A stretch of DNA of 64,000 bases from Flammula alnicola (Eukaryota; Basidiomycota; Agaricomycetes; Agaricales; Strophariaceae). Positions 45,830 through 57,798 of the stretch are shown here, piece by piece. The stretch is taken from assembly GCA_015499995.1 (NCBI GenBank), contig JADNRV010000007.1:496001-560000 (forward strand). The letters are read 5' to 3'. How positions within the stretch are numbered: position 1 is the stretch's first letter; the number at the start of each line of letters is the position of its first letter. Below the pieces are notes generated by a model, which was not told where the DNA came from, did no database searches, and worked only from the letters and a program-made list of their open reading frames with translations. The position numbers and the translations under genes were made by a program.

Positions 45830-48000
45830 TATGAATGGTCCATCCCCATTTACGCCCACCGAATGTCGTGGCGGAAGCGGATCAAGCTGCTGCCAATGCA
45901 CCGAGACCACCCCGAGTGGAATATTTTGCGACTCTGAGTCGACATTCCGCCGCGGTCAACGTCGTGCCATTCTCTCCGAACGGTATTTTCGAGTTCTCAG
46001 AGTCTTACCCTTGAGCTAAACTCGCGTTTGTCTTGCATTAAAGGCGAACTCATTGCGTCAGCTGGAGATAGTGAGTCTATTCGTCGTTTCCACTCACCTC
46101 TTTTCTTGAACTATATGTCCAGATGGTATGATCATAATTTGGGCCCCCGTCATCCAGTCCGCAAGCTGCTACATATGGAAATGACCTGAGCCCAGAAGAC
46201 CTTCAACATGAAAAAGAGTACTGGAAGCCAAGAACAACATTCCGGTGAGTTTGATGTCTGTCAAGCATCTCTGTCTTGTGCTCATGTTACGTTAGGTGCA
46301 CAACAATGCAAGCCTATGATCTAGCATGGAGTCCGTTGGGAGAGTACATCCTTGCTGGAAGTATGGATAACACTGCTCGAGTTTTTGCAGCGGCCGAAGG
46401 TATGGTTGTGTTTGTCCTCTTTTGCTTAAATACTGACGCTGCATCTTCAGGAAAATGTGTTTACGAATTTGCTGAACATCTGCATTATGTGCAAGGCGTT
46501 AATTGGGATCCGCTGAACGAGTATATCGCCACTCAGAGTAGCGGCCGCTCCATGCACATCTATCGCATTTCCACCAAACCCGGAGGCGCTTTCGAAGCAC
46601 ATGCAGTGGGCAAAAACACACGCATTCCCCGCAGACATAGTCATAGCCATTCTCGCACACCCAGTGCACATGGCGGTGGTCGCCCGCGGATGTTTCGCCA
46701 AGAGTCCACCACCAGCGACGCTGAATCTTCTTCGACCTTCGCGTTGGATCTAACAAAGGATTCTCAAAGTTCTGTATCGGGCCACGGGAAGGAGGGTGCT
46801 CCATTAACGCCTGCAACCTCCGTGGGCAGTAGAAGTACACTAGCCTTCATGTTGCAGCCGCTTCTTCGCAGTCAGGTGATGACACTATGCCGGCAAGAGG
46901 CAGAAAAGGCCATCCTTCAGAGCCTAGCGCTGGCGCTTCCAGGTCATCAGATGCGACATCGTCCGTGTATATTTATTTATTCACAAGCCAATTTCGCCCG
47001 GCCGCATTGCTCAACTCCAGTCTCCCGGGACACAAGAATGCTAGCGTAGCTGTAAGATTTTTTCCTATCCTATAAAAGCTGCGGCCTGGCGTGGCGATCC
47101 CAGGTAGCGAAGGAGCAGACTGGGGAAAGCAGGAAGGATACCCCTCCCTCCGCTGTCTTGAAGAGGGGCATTGATGGTGTCATGGACGTGGATGTCGTCG
47201 GCCCATTACATGCCAGACGAGCACCAAGCTATGGCATCCTCAGGATCGGGAGTAAACACGCTGTCGACGCCTCAGCATACCCCTTCCCGTCTACCGACCG
47301 CGACTTCTACTCCTCGGCCTGCGTTACAACATCGAACATTGTCATTTCTTCCCCAGCACTCTCACCCGTGGACTTGAGGACCCCCCAACACCTGTTGCAT
47401 CAAAACCATCTACACCTTCGGTTTCCCATAGCCACAGCCAATCTCAACCACATAACCAGGGCAGCAGCGGAGGAGCCGTTTTGCAGACTGGATCGGTGTT
47501 CGCTTTACCTTATCGGATGTTGTTCGCGGTCATGACGATGGACAGTCGCGATTTACGACACCCAACAGGCAACACCACTTTGTCTGTTCACAAAGCTCCA
47601 TTATGACGAGTTTAACGATACGTCTTGCTGATAGTATATGTTGATTTGGTTTCTTTCCAATACCACCACCGCTGTTACCCACCACACCTTCCCTGTCAAG
47701 GCCTTTTCTGCGGCGCCCAAAGCCGGATCTGAATCCAAACTGCCATCTGTTCCCGCAATGAAGCTGCAGCCCTATTTCTGCGTCATTTCGGCTGCCAACA
47801 CCGTCTACGCCTACTCATCTAACATGCCTCTCCGACCTCCGGCAGCCTTCGCGCTCCTCCCATCTTCTCTGCTGATACACAAGGAGCGCGAGCGGCGTCG
47901 GTTGAGGAAGAGGAGCCGGCCTGGCCTCGAGGAATTTTTGAGATGACCACCCAGCAAAGTAGAATGACATCGATACCGACATCGATGCCTGTTCCTCCCG
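45830..48000 (+). pseudogene. CAC2: CAF-1 p60 subunit (Cac2) relic, 5'-truncated
   Basis: CAF-1 p60 is a WD-repeat histone chaperone subunit that deposits H3-H4 behind replication forks. Pieces in order: MVHPHLRPPNVVAEADQ, PPRVEYFATLSRHSAAVNVV, GELIASAGDNGMIIIWAP, LSPEDLQHEKEYWKPRTTFR, MQAYDLAWSPLGEYILAGSM, HYVQGVNWDPLNEYIATQSS, PGHKNASVAVRF, LPYRMLFAVMTMD and ATPLCLFTKLHYDE. The introns at about 45985-46050, 46070-46125, 46245-46295 and 46400-46450 are still there, so it is a DNA copy and not a processed one. Damage: the N-terminal repeat is absent, a TGA stands directly before MVHPH, the frame jumps near 46147, 46990 and 47555, and TAT GAG-like codons became TATAA near 47072. A functional copy should exist elsewhere. 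Confidence 0.8.
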
Positions 48001-48636
48001 TACCCGCCTCTGCCATCCGTGTCAACGCTGACTACATCATCCATGAACCCTTCAGCCAAGCTGTAGTGGCAGCAGCAGGATCTCCGAACATGCGCTCGTC
48101 ATGCGTCCTGACACAAACCTCGACTCCGTTGAAGGCGTCAATGTTCAGCAGCTTTGGATGTTATTGGCGTGGCCGCGGATGCATATTGTCAATCTCAACA
48201 TTCTATGTTTACAGATCCTGCCAATTGGATACTTGGGCCACGAACGAGGTTCGTAGCTACGGCACTATTTCACTTACATGTCATCGTCCTGTACCTAACA
48301 TTTCTCTCTCTCACTTCAAGGAGGTCCTAGTGTAATTCTGAACCCAAGGCCAGCCAAAAAGAACAATAGCCACGTTTACCGGTGTGAACTTCCTTTCCAG
48401 AATTTTGTCTCTGGCCCTTCTCGCCTTCGCGAGCGTAACCGCACAAACTACAGCAGCAGTTAAATTATGGTGCATTCCAAGGTAATCCCATCGGAAACTT
48501 CTTCGAATTCCTTCGAATGCTGTTCGCCGCACCTCCATACATGCACAGTTCTCTCTTATTGTCTTTGGCTGATATGCATTCTATAGCTTCAGTAACCTTC
48601 ATTTCGTACCACCCCAGCCTCCTCTAGTGTTTAGCG

Positions 48637-50170
48637 GTGCCCGATAGATGTCATTCTTATGGCACTGCATGCTTCCAACAAGCAATTAGACTCTTGGTGG
48701 ATGTTACGGACGTTGTAGGACATACCCGATGGTCGACAATGCAATGCATATTCTATTGGAAAAGCCGGAATGAACATGTCAGTTCGCTTCTTCTTCTCAG
48801 AAAGTCGGCATTTAGATCTTACCGAGCTCGAGCAGGATTGTACCTAAGTTCGGTGCGTCGAACAATTGCCATGTTTATGGAGCAACGAAAATGGAATTAC
48901 CGAGGTGCGTTCCAACGTTCTATCAACGAAAATTTCCAGCGCTCTGATCTCTTTCGTCTCTTCAAGCTTTCGGTTTCCCAGCTGCCCTTCGTGAAGGCTA
49001 CTGATTATCGGCCTCGTATTTACCGTCTCCAATCGTGTCGGTGCCTCCATGTGGATAAATGGCTGCAAGAGGACTCTGTAGAGGCTTCCGTTCGCCTTCT
49101 CGCTTTGGTCGCAACGCAGATCAACAATTCGACTGTTTCGATACCGCCTAATCTTCTCCAAGCACCCTTCTCCGTCACGCCTTCGCAGGTCCGCATCAGC
49201 GCAGCCTGGTTTCTAAGCCTCACACTCAGCCTCAGCACGGTGCTGATTGGTATTCTTTGCCTCCAATGGCTCCGAGAATATTAACGCGACGCAGCACTTG
49301 CCCACCAAGACGCCGTTGCCCTCCGTCAGATGCGATATGAAGGATTATTGCATTGACATATTCCCGAAATCCTCTCCGTCCTTCCTGTCCTCCTTCAGAC
49401 ATCCCTCGTTCTCTTCTTTTTCGGCCTCCTCGAGCTCCTCTGGACACGTAACATTGCCGTCGCAGCATGTATCACAGCAGCTGTCGGAATGCTCATGCTC
49501 TCCCTTGTCGCCACCACCGCCTTACCAGCTATACAGCACGCCTTTGCGAAAGATCCGCATCTGCGGGTTCATCAATGCCCTTACAAATCCCCACAGTCAT
49601 GGCTTTGTTACCGGATGGGCCACACATTTTTAATGCTCTTCAACTCTCTCTCGACCTTTCATGGTCCATATTAGAGGAGTCTCCTTGCTTCCTCCGGCTC
49701 CTCGAATCGACGGGCGATCTCAACTGGCTGACCTTCAATATGCGGTGGAGGCAGTTGCGGGATGTGCAAGAGGCACTGCGAAGAAGCTGACTGGGACGAC
49801 ATCGTGCATGGCCTGCAGTGGATCAATGCTACGTTCAGCCAAAGCATAGAAGCGGTCTATCCCATCTACCATGGCCTTGCAGTGTGCCCCTTTCACATGC
49901 CTCCAATAGCCATGTTTCAACGTCGACATCGCAAGTTACTCCAGCTGCGATACCTGCTACTGCGAATATTAACCTACCGTTTGTGGCCAATACTCCAACG
50001 GCAGCGGCGACCGCCCATCCCGTTAATACGAAGAGGAACGAGCCGCCTTTGACGCCAGCTGCGAATGTGGATGGCTCGGATGTATTTTCTCAACTATCTT
50101 CTTTGTCTGCCCAGGTCTCCGATCTGCTGGTGCAAGGTAGCTCAGCCGTCTCATCATCAACTTACTACTA
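48637..50170 (+). pseudogene. DUF6535-family membrane protein relic
   Basis: The segment VDKWLQEDSVEA, then QVRISAAWFLSLTLSLSTVLIG and LQWLREY, then RDAALAHQDAVALRQMRYEGLLHW, VLPVLLQTSLVLFFFGLLELLW and MLMLSLVATTALPAIQHAF is the DUF6535 pattern of agaricomycetes, multi-spanning proteins of unknown function that occur in large families. Two stops break it: TAA at 49282-49284 where Gln is usual, and TGA at 49354-49356 where Trp is usual. Both are single transitions (C to T, G to A). Past the stops the frame stays open to about 49640. The N-terminal part before 48990 is hardly recognisable. Confidence 0.72.
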
Positions 50171-50492
50171 GATAGCTCCACCCCCCGTATACTCTATGTA
50201 CTTTGGTATAGAGTTTTATATGTATTTTAACAATGTGGTGTAGATTTCTTGTTATTAAGCAAAACATTTTGAGGACCTCAGTGCCGGTGGAACTTGGAAG
50301 TTGTGCAGACTAGACGGTTAAATGGGTTGTCATGTTGGCTGGGAAGTGTTATCTGCCTCCACATTGTGCTATAGTGCTTGTCATCTGCTACATATAGGGC
50401 TCCACAGGCAATCGGAAAAATCAAGGTTTGCTGATGAATATTAAGGCAACTTTTTTCCATGATACAACCTAGTAACAACAAACTTCAGCCTT
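50171..50492. other. spacer
   Basis: Between the DUF6535 relic and the 3' end of the HET gene. AT-rich, nothing seen. Confidence 0.5.
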
Positions 50493-52894
50493 TTAACCAA
50501 GAATTATTTCTTTCCACACTGGCCCATTCCCTCGTGCCTGCTTTAAATCGCCTTTCCGAATTGAACCAACCGAAATCCGCTCAGCCCAATCTCCATGCCA
50601 TTCAATAAGCATCACTTTGTATTTCCATTCGGGCTTCTCCGTTTCGCCATTGTCACGGAGATCTCGTCCCTCACACAAAAGGATAAATTCATGATTCTTG
50701 GAAATATTCACTTCGGCCCATTCTGGGTTCACGAAGACTATACCGAGTTCGCGCCCATTGCAACCAAAGATCCCAAGCCTAGAACGTGAATTTAGTTCCC
50801 CCCTTGCGTTCTCTACGCTTCTAGCTTTGTCAAGTTTGAAAACGACAGAGACCGTCCAGAACTGTAGGAACCCCGAACCAGAAGTGGGGTTATGAGTGTC
50901 CTCGATGTATTCTGGTGCACCAATCAATTTACGACGTGTTGGTTCTGTATGACTACAGACAAATGGGAAGCGATTTCCTGCATGACTGCCGTAAAAATTC
51001 CTAGGGCCAGATGAAGCAGATGAACTTGTTTTAGGGGTCCAGACTCGGACACATTCTTCAGAGTCGTGAGCCTTGCGCTGATACCATATGATCCAAGTAC
51101 GTTGCCGGAGTGCCTTGCGAATTCTTGGGATGCTGCGACTATACCAACTCCACATACACGGCCATGACTCTCCAATCCACCCCGACCAAGACCAACTCGG
51201 ATTTCTCTCTCGGCGCTTTTGGGGCACCAGAGATATCCAAAGGAGGAACCAGTCAAAGTATGCATCTGGGATGCCGTGACATAAGTTTACTTTCAACCGC
51301 ATGTTAAAATAACGAGTGATTCCAGCAAATGCATGATAGATGTCGGATTCGTAAGTGAGCGAAAGTGCAGAGTACTCTTGAATCAATGCCTCGTATTGGG
51401 CTATATCGTCCTCGTCTTCAATGTCGATTTCACCTGCGCGATTCCTTTGGTCTTCAAATACGACATCTTCACGCCACTCATTCTCCGAAATGCATTGGCA
51501 ATTGAAAACAACTTGACCACCAATGAAAGTAAGGCTGCGATTCATAAATGTCTGTTCTTGGAAACTAAGTGCTCATGTCAGCTGAACGCGCTCAAACACC
51601 TAAAGTCGATTAGCACTCACGTCCATGCCCTGGTGTAGTAGACAGATTTCTCAGAATAGTCTACGGACTTCTGTTTAAAAGCGAGTCTAAGCCCTGGAAG
51701 GACTTCTTCTATCGGCTGATTTACTCCTCGGGTGTTTGGGTGTAACCCAGGAAGGCCGGCATTGGAATCGATCCCAGTCGCAGCTATTATTGTCAAATAT
51801 GCTCTTCCATAAACGAGGTCCATCTTCGAGATCGAGGCTATCTTAGATCCTCCCGGGTTCACATCGTCGTCTTGAACAATACAGAGGCTGTCGACCCATA
51901 GGTAATGCATATCCAATTCTCGGACCACTTGCATTGCATCGCGAATCGTCCGAGGAATGCGATCGAGGTTGGTGGGTAGCAAGAGCGCCCCAGGAATTTC
52001 TAATTGGTTGACATTGCTCTTGAGTGTCCTAAGGATAGCGGTGGGGTCGGATAGACCCCAGACGTAGCTCAATGCGACATACTTGCAACCGCTGGGAGCT
52101 GGTCTGATGCAGTTGTCGACGACGTCTATCAGACGGAAATGTGGAATATCTGTCGTCGCACCCCCACTTTGTTGTTCGAGCATCGCCGACCTGTTACACT
52201 TAATTCCATGCTTGATCCTGCATATCGCGAGCCAGTTTGACACCATCTCGAAGTCAATTTGATCCTTGATAAATCTGACAAAGAATGATTTAGAGGGTGT
52301 AGGAGCATCGTTTGCAACCAGAGTGATTTCGGGAGAAACATTCAGACCCTTAGCTCTGACAGGAGCATTGTCCTCCTTCACAGCAAAAGGTCTGAGAACA
52401 CGAATTTGAGGGATACGGTTCAGGCCAGTGGGATTGGGGCCATCCGTGTTCCAGCTCATAACAACTGACACCCGCTCTCCATCTTCAAACGACGGGAGGC
52501 CAGGGCCAAGAGCTCTAAGAACCAGGCGGCAAAATGGGCAGTGGGATTTCCTCCGAATGTCATCGACGAATCCAAGTTGGATACTGAGCTCATCAGGCGT
52601 TTCTACTGGAATTTCGGCTTCAATGTCGCCAGGTAAAATAATGAATCGCGTTGGAGTGAGGTCAAGCGCCGTGCAGGTGTCGCAAAGACTGTCGTTGGGT
52701 TTTGCTAGTCCCGGTGGCACTGGCTGTAGCGATGGCACCGTGATACCGTCGTCGTCGCTTTCTGATTCGGATTCCAATTCGAGAGGGTCTCCTCTACCGT
52801 GGTTCCTTTCTGCCGCCATATCTGCAGAATCTCTGGTACTGTCGCCACTGACGCTGGAATGCCTGAAGGATTTCGTGTGTGGATAAGGGAACAA
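50493..52894 (-). CDS. HET-domain protein
   Basis: Two exons (52894-51621 and 51564-50493, intron 56 nt) join to 781 aa. The HET domain is clear: CKYVALSYVWG, IPRTIRDAMQVVRELDMHYLWVDSLCIVQDD, VYGRAYLTIIAATG and YYTRAWTFQEQTFMNR at the splice joint. In ascomycetes such proteins trigger cell death on non-self fusion; in basidiomycetes their role is mostly unproven. The N-terminal 230 residues include an acidic stretch (LELESESESDDDG) and CDTCTALDLTP, HCPFCRLVLRALG, a pair of CxxC motifs common before HET domains. The region after the HET domain is Trp-rich without a known domain. A start at the later MAAERNHG (52816) is also possible. Confidence 0.92.
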
Positions 52895-53482
52895 GGTCGA
52901 TCGGATGGTGAATTCCTAAGTTCCCCGTCCGTCCAGAAAACTTGCAAATTTTGGGACCATTTTGTCCTCATGGCCTGTGATGCATTATGCAATGCTCCAT
53001 ACATAGTTCAGTGCAGGAGGCCATGTGAACAAACGGCCGAAAGGGTAGAGTACCTTGGTCTTTAAACCCCCTGATCCATTATCAATCATTCCAGCTGTTC
53101 GCAGAAATGAATTGCGATGACTCCGGGTTACTGTAAAGCGTCTTATCTGAAAGTTATCTTGTCGAGTAAGAAATTGAGTGCTCCATTTCGAAGTCCGAAC
53201 TGCGTCATCCCGTCAGGTGACCTATTTTGATCCTGCATGCAGAGCTGTCGATCTCAATCCGCACCTACACCAATGCGTCAGTAATTCGGTTATAGGATCT
53301 TTCAATGGAATAACATGCGTCCTGTCATCTAGTTTTGTCCGCCGGCGACACTTCATCGCCGCTATTGCATCCTCGCAATAGCTTTCGAATCAGTATATGA
53401 TTCCCAGGCCAGAGGATACCCGCTGGCTGTTATAAAAGCTAAAGAGCTGACGTATCTTTTCTCACCTAAATTTCACTCATCA
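52895..53482. other. divergent promoter region
   Basis: Shared upstream region of the HET gene (-) and the duplicated-domain gene (+), 588 bases. No feature seen. Confidence 0.5.
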
Positions 53483-54756
53483 ATGGTTAAACGCGACTAT
53501 CACCCCAACTTTCCTGGTGTCGATGGCTGTAAGTCTCACATTTATATCTCACTTGATTCAGATATGGACTTGTCACAGTTTGGTTTCAAATTGAGGATAC
53601 CAATGGTCGTTCACGTCACATTCAAGTCCCATCGAATGTTTGGGTACAGGTAGGCGTCGACACGAGCAACGACCGTCTTGGGTGGTGCTCCTCGGATGCC
53701 GTTGCACTGAATGGTACATCTCATGCTATTGACCTCGATTCGCTCAAGGATGGACTGCTTTCCATAACGCTTGGCATCCCTACTTTTGAACGATATGAAG
53801 TCTTTCAATCCAAGAATTCGACCGCACCTCTGAAGGATAATGTCACTTTAGACTTGAATAGAGTTGGCTTGTTAAAGAACGGCCCCTTGATTTTCAAGGA
53901 AATGTTGCTCTGTGAGTAGCTCCTTGTTCTATCGTAATGGTTGTGGTCACCAAACGTGTTGTAGTTTGGTTTAGGGTTATTGGCGAGAACGGCAACTCCA
54001 TTGCCCTCAACGATCCCGCTCTGGACTTAAACTGGGACGAAAAAGGAGGCAACACTGACATTGGGTGGCTTCCCTTTACTGGGAGTTACAATGCATACCA
54101 GCTCAAGAATCTTGTGATTGGCGACCATTTTCCTGACCAGTATCCTAAAAAATATGAAGTCTATGCCTCCGATACTTCCCAGACTCCGATTATAGATGAC
54201 CACATTGTCAACCTTAAGGCCTACGGTGTTAAGAGCAGTGCACCGATCAATTTCAGACTGATTCAGGACTACGATGACAACGGCGACAGCGACGGCGACA
54301 CTGACGAGGAAAACACCAACGACGACGTGTATAACCCTCCTGACGAATATGCGTCCTTCACAAGACAAATACAGTGTACCAGCAATGCTGGTGTGTCCCT
54401 CGATTATCCCTGTTTGTCACGGTGCTCTACTTATCCTGAATATCAGATTGGAGCCGATACCCGGAGGCGATACAGGGAACGCATCCAGGTGAAATCCTGT
54501 GGACTGACGGAAACCTAGCTTATGGCGTAGGTGAGAATATTTTCTTTTGTCGATCAAGAAATCAGATTCGCTCACCCTCATGTCTTTATTGCAGCCAACA
54601 TGATGGCCTATATGGTTATCAGAAGGGACCCTCAGTCAGGTCGTGTTCTTGCAGCAGGTCGTGAGTAGGAACACAATTTATCAGCGATCTTAGATTAATG
54701 TTACTTTTGTTCTTGTTTTATTAGGCGCTCCAGATGGTGAGTCGGCCGATCATTGA
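53483..54756 (+). CDS. unrecognised protein with a duplicated domain
   Basis: Function unknown. Six exons (53483-53528, 53579-53911, 53965-54375, 54447-54530, 54595-54660, 54725-54756) join in frame to 323 aa, all in phase 1. Exon 2 and exon 3 each code one domain of about 110 residues that starts FWFQIEDTNG or FWFRVIGENG, passes a GW motif (RLGWCSSDAVALNG, DIGWLPFTGSYNA), reaches FERYEVFQSKNST or PKKYEVYASDTSQ and ends with a strand (LIFKEMLLF, INFRLIQDYD). It reads like two beta-rich modules. A strongly acidic linker (DDNGDSDGDTDEEN) follows, then a third short part WSRYPEAIQGTHPGEILW and a tail MAYMVIRRDPQSG. No signal peptide. It sits head to head with the HET gene. Confidence 0.7.
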
Positions 54757-55485
54757 AATTTAATGATTCTGATAAGCTTCTGAAGCCCCGGCTTATTTTG
54801 TCCTACTTGGATAAAGTTGTGCATATCGAACAGGGTTCATCTTTATGCTTTTTTCCCTTCTCAGATATTAGTCAATCCTCCTATTTTCTTCCCACTTCAG
54901 TTGTCCTTTGTATTCCCAAAAATATTTCGAGCTCTGAGTTTTTGTTTTCAAAAGTAAATGAAGTTCAATTCCATCCTGTCAGTTTCTTGGACCGTAACCA
55001 ATGTCAAGATATTTTTCTCATAGAGGAGCAAGGCCTTTGCCCTCTCGAAGCTTTGAGGAACCTTGCTCAGCTGTTATAGTGCCCACTCTGCCAAATGACC
55101 CGCTTTTCTCTTGGCATTGAGCAGATAGCTTCACTGCATCTGGCCAACAGATCTGACCGCTGAGTCCTGACAGCCCACTTGCCTTAGTTGGGGTTGCGGT
55201 TCTTCGTTCACCGCGGTAGTCTCGTCTGGGTAAGCGGCTCACTTTGCACTGCATCCCGCATCAGCCTTGCTGACCAACCCCAACCTTTACAGCTCGTGTA
55301 CATTCTCTAGGTCTTCCTCTTTCACCACGTCGACGAATCTGGAACTCCTTAGTCTCAGCATTGTGACTGCCACCTTCAAGATGAACCAGCTCGCGGGTAC
55401 TTGCCATTTAGAGAGTGTTAGATAAGCTTGTATTTGGGACATCACGTGAGTGGGGCGTAAAGTCGCCAAACTCCCATGGCACACA
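54757..55485. other. spacer, no gene seen
   Basis: Downstream of the duplicated-domain gene and the HAS1 3' end. A plus frame 54753-55079 is Phe/Ser-rich without motif. One TCACGTGA palindrome at 55442-55449. Confidence 0.45.
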
Positions 55486-57604
55486 CTATCTACTCCAGTT
55501 TTTGCCCAGCTTTTTCATCTCCTTTCCCTTCCTGAACATCTCCTTGTCCACAGCCTTCTTCCCCAGCGTCTCTACCCTCTTCGCCTTCCCATCCTTCCCC
55601 CTCATCGGGCCTCGCACGCTCCCATCCCCAACCTGTCCACTCGAGTTGCCCTTGAGCTTCTTCACCTCGACATCTTCGTTCTCGTCCGACTCTGACACCG
55701 TGTCCTCGTCCCTCCGCCTCTTCTCGCCTGCACGCGCCGACTGGCCCTTACCCGGCCCGATGGCAAGGTTTACCCGCGGTGGGACTTTGAACCCGAACGC
55801 TTTCGCGATCTTGGTCAAATCCAACGCGTTGACGTCAAAGATCTTCTTCAGCGAATACGATGCGTAGGATTGGAGGTACGCGCGGTACCCAGCCGTCGCA
55901 GATCTATAGAGGTTGTAGTTCTTCGCTAGGAGGTTCTCGAGCTACGTAAATAAATAAATAAATAAATAGTTGCTTGAGTATGCTTCCAAGACGATAAATG
56001 AAAGACACAGACCTGCGCTTGCACGTTCTCGATCCTGTCTGCAGGGAACACGAACTCGTTCAGCGGCACCTTCGCCTCCTTCAGGTACCTCAAGAACCCG
56101 AGCTCGCTCTCTAGCAGGAAGAGCAAGCTCTTTCCCACCTTGCCTGCACGCGCTGTCCGTCCGACACGATGGATATAGTCGCGAGGATCATCTGGGGGGT
56201 CGTATTGTACAATGTAGTCCACCGCGGGATATCAAGCCCACGAGCGGCGACGTCTGTGCAGAGCAGGATCCCAGATTCCGCGTTGATAAATTCGAAAAAT
56301 GTGTTGGTCCGTTTTTGTTGTTTTTGTTTACCCTGTGGAGGTGGTATATAAATGTCAAAAAATCGGATAATATTTCCATAAAATAGAAACTCACATGCAA
56401 ATCCAACACCGGTACATCAATATAATTCAACAACTCGGAATGATACTTCACGGAATTACAACTGGAGAAAACACGATGACCTTCTTCTTCAGGTTCTTCT
56501 TCAAGAACGTGAAGAGCAGCAGGAAGCGACGCTCGGACGGACACACGACGTAGCCCTGCGACAGCGTTGCGACCGTGCTCGTGGACTCTTCTTTGTCGAC
56601 GTCGATATGCACAGGCCCGGGACGTAGAGAGATGCGTGCGAGGTCTGTCACTTTTGTGGTTTGGGTTGCGGAGAAGAGCATGGTTTGGCGTTCATCTGGC
56701 AAAATAGTTACGACGTCAGTATGATACAAGAGGACGATAAATAGGCAACATGCAGACCTTTAGGAAGCATGGCGATGATATCCTTCATCTGCTGCTCGAA
56801 CCCGATTTCCAATATCCGGTCTGCCTCGTCGATAACAAGGGCTTTGAGATTCCGTCTTACGAATCCTTTCGTGTCCTAAATTCAAAACCAAAAAATCAGT
56901 CCAAATCCAAATATAATTCGAAAAAAAATGTAGACACCCACCCTCAAATGATCCCAAAGCCGTCCAGGGTAGCAACCAATAGATTAACCCCTTAACCAGC
57001 TTCTCCTCCTCCGCCCTCCGATTCGCACCCCCAATAACAATCCCAAACGTCTGCGAGTGGTACTTCATCAAATCCCTTGCGACGCCGAAGATCTGCAGCG
57101 CCAGCTCCCGCGTCGGCGTGATGATGACGATGCCCGTCCCGTTCATGGGCTTGAACTTGAGCCGGTGCAGGAGCTCGACGGCGGGGATGAGGAAGGCGAG
57201 CGTCTTGCCGGACCCCGTGCGTGCGGCGCCCAGGACGTCTTTGCCGGCGAGCAGGACGGGGACGGATTTGGCTTGCACGGGGTCATGGTTGACATCCCAT
57301 CTCTGTGAGGGCGCGGGTTGTTGGGGCGGAGAGGTCGAGGGTGGAGAAGGGCAGCCGATCGGTTTTGGAGGGTGTTGTGGACGGTGTGGGTTCGGTAGGC
57401 TTGGGTTTGGGTGTTTTGGTTGTAGATCAGAGGAGGCAGCAGCAGAGCAGGGGAGGTCGAAGCTTCTGGCTCATTGGCCGACGTCGAAGGCGCGGGTTGC
57501 TCGTCCTGTACTTTTGGTGCAGCGGGAGTCGATACACTCTTCCTATGCCTGCTTTTCTTTTTGGTCGACGGGCTCGACGAGCTCGATGCTGCGGGTGCTG
57601 ACAT
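55486..57604 (-). CDS. HAS1: DEAD-box RNA helicase Has1/DDX18 (frame breaks)
   Basis: A nucleolar helicase for 40S and 60S ribosome assembly. All helicase motifs are there: [18 protein letters not shown] (Q-motif region), [10 protein letters not shown] (motif I), [23 protein letters not shown] (DEAD), [36 protein letters not shown] and [11 protein letters not shown]. The C-terminal block [28 protein letters not shown] is the Has1 signature, followed by a Lys-rich tail. However the frame needs single added bases at several places: around 57280-57350 (two or three), 56968, 56986, 56466-56471 and 56222-56226, mostly within runs of identical bases. Has1 is essential in yeast, so consensus error is a serious alternative to decay. 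Stop TAG 55486-55488. Confidence 0.85.
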
Positions 57605-57798
57605 GTCTATAGTATAGAAATGTCCTTGGTTGGCAGGAGTGCAAATCCTAGGGTATCAAGAGAAAAGTCAACTTTGACTTTGAACGGCGAGCACAAAGAC
57701 TGACAGAAAAATCCGTTTCGGGAGATGCCGAGCGTATTCTCGATCACGATCAGCAGCGACTGACGTCCTCATTCAAAACACACTCATTTATCGCAATT

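Noticed and set aside
57143..57604. A separate Ser/Pro-rich protein gene on the minus strand
   Set aside because: Its first part is the natural N-terminus of HAS1; the rest is HAS1 read out of frame after a base error.
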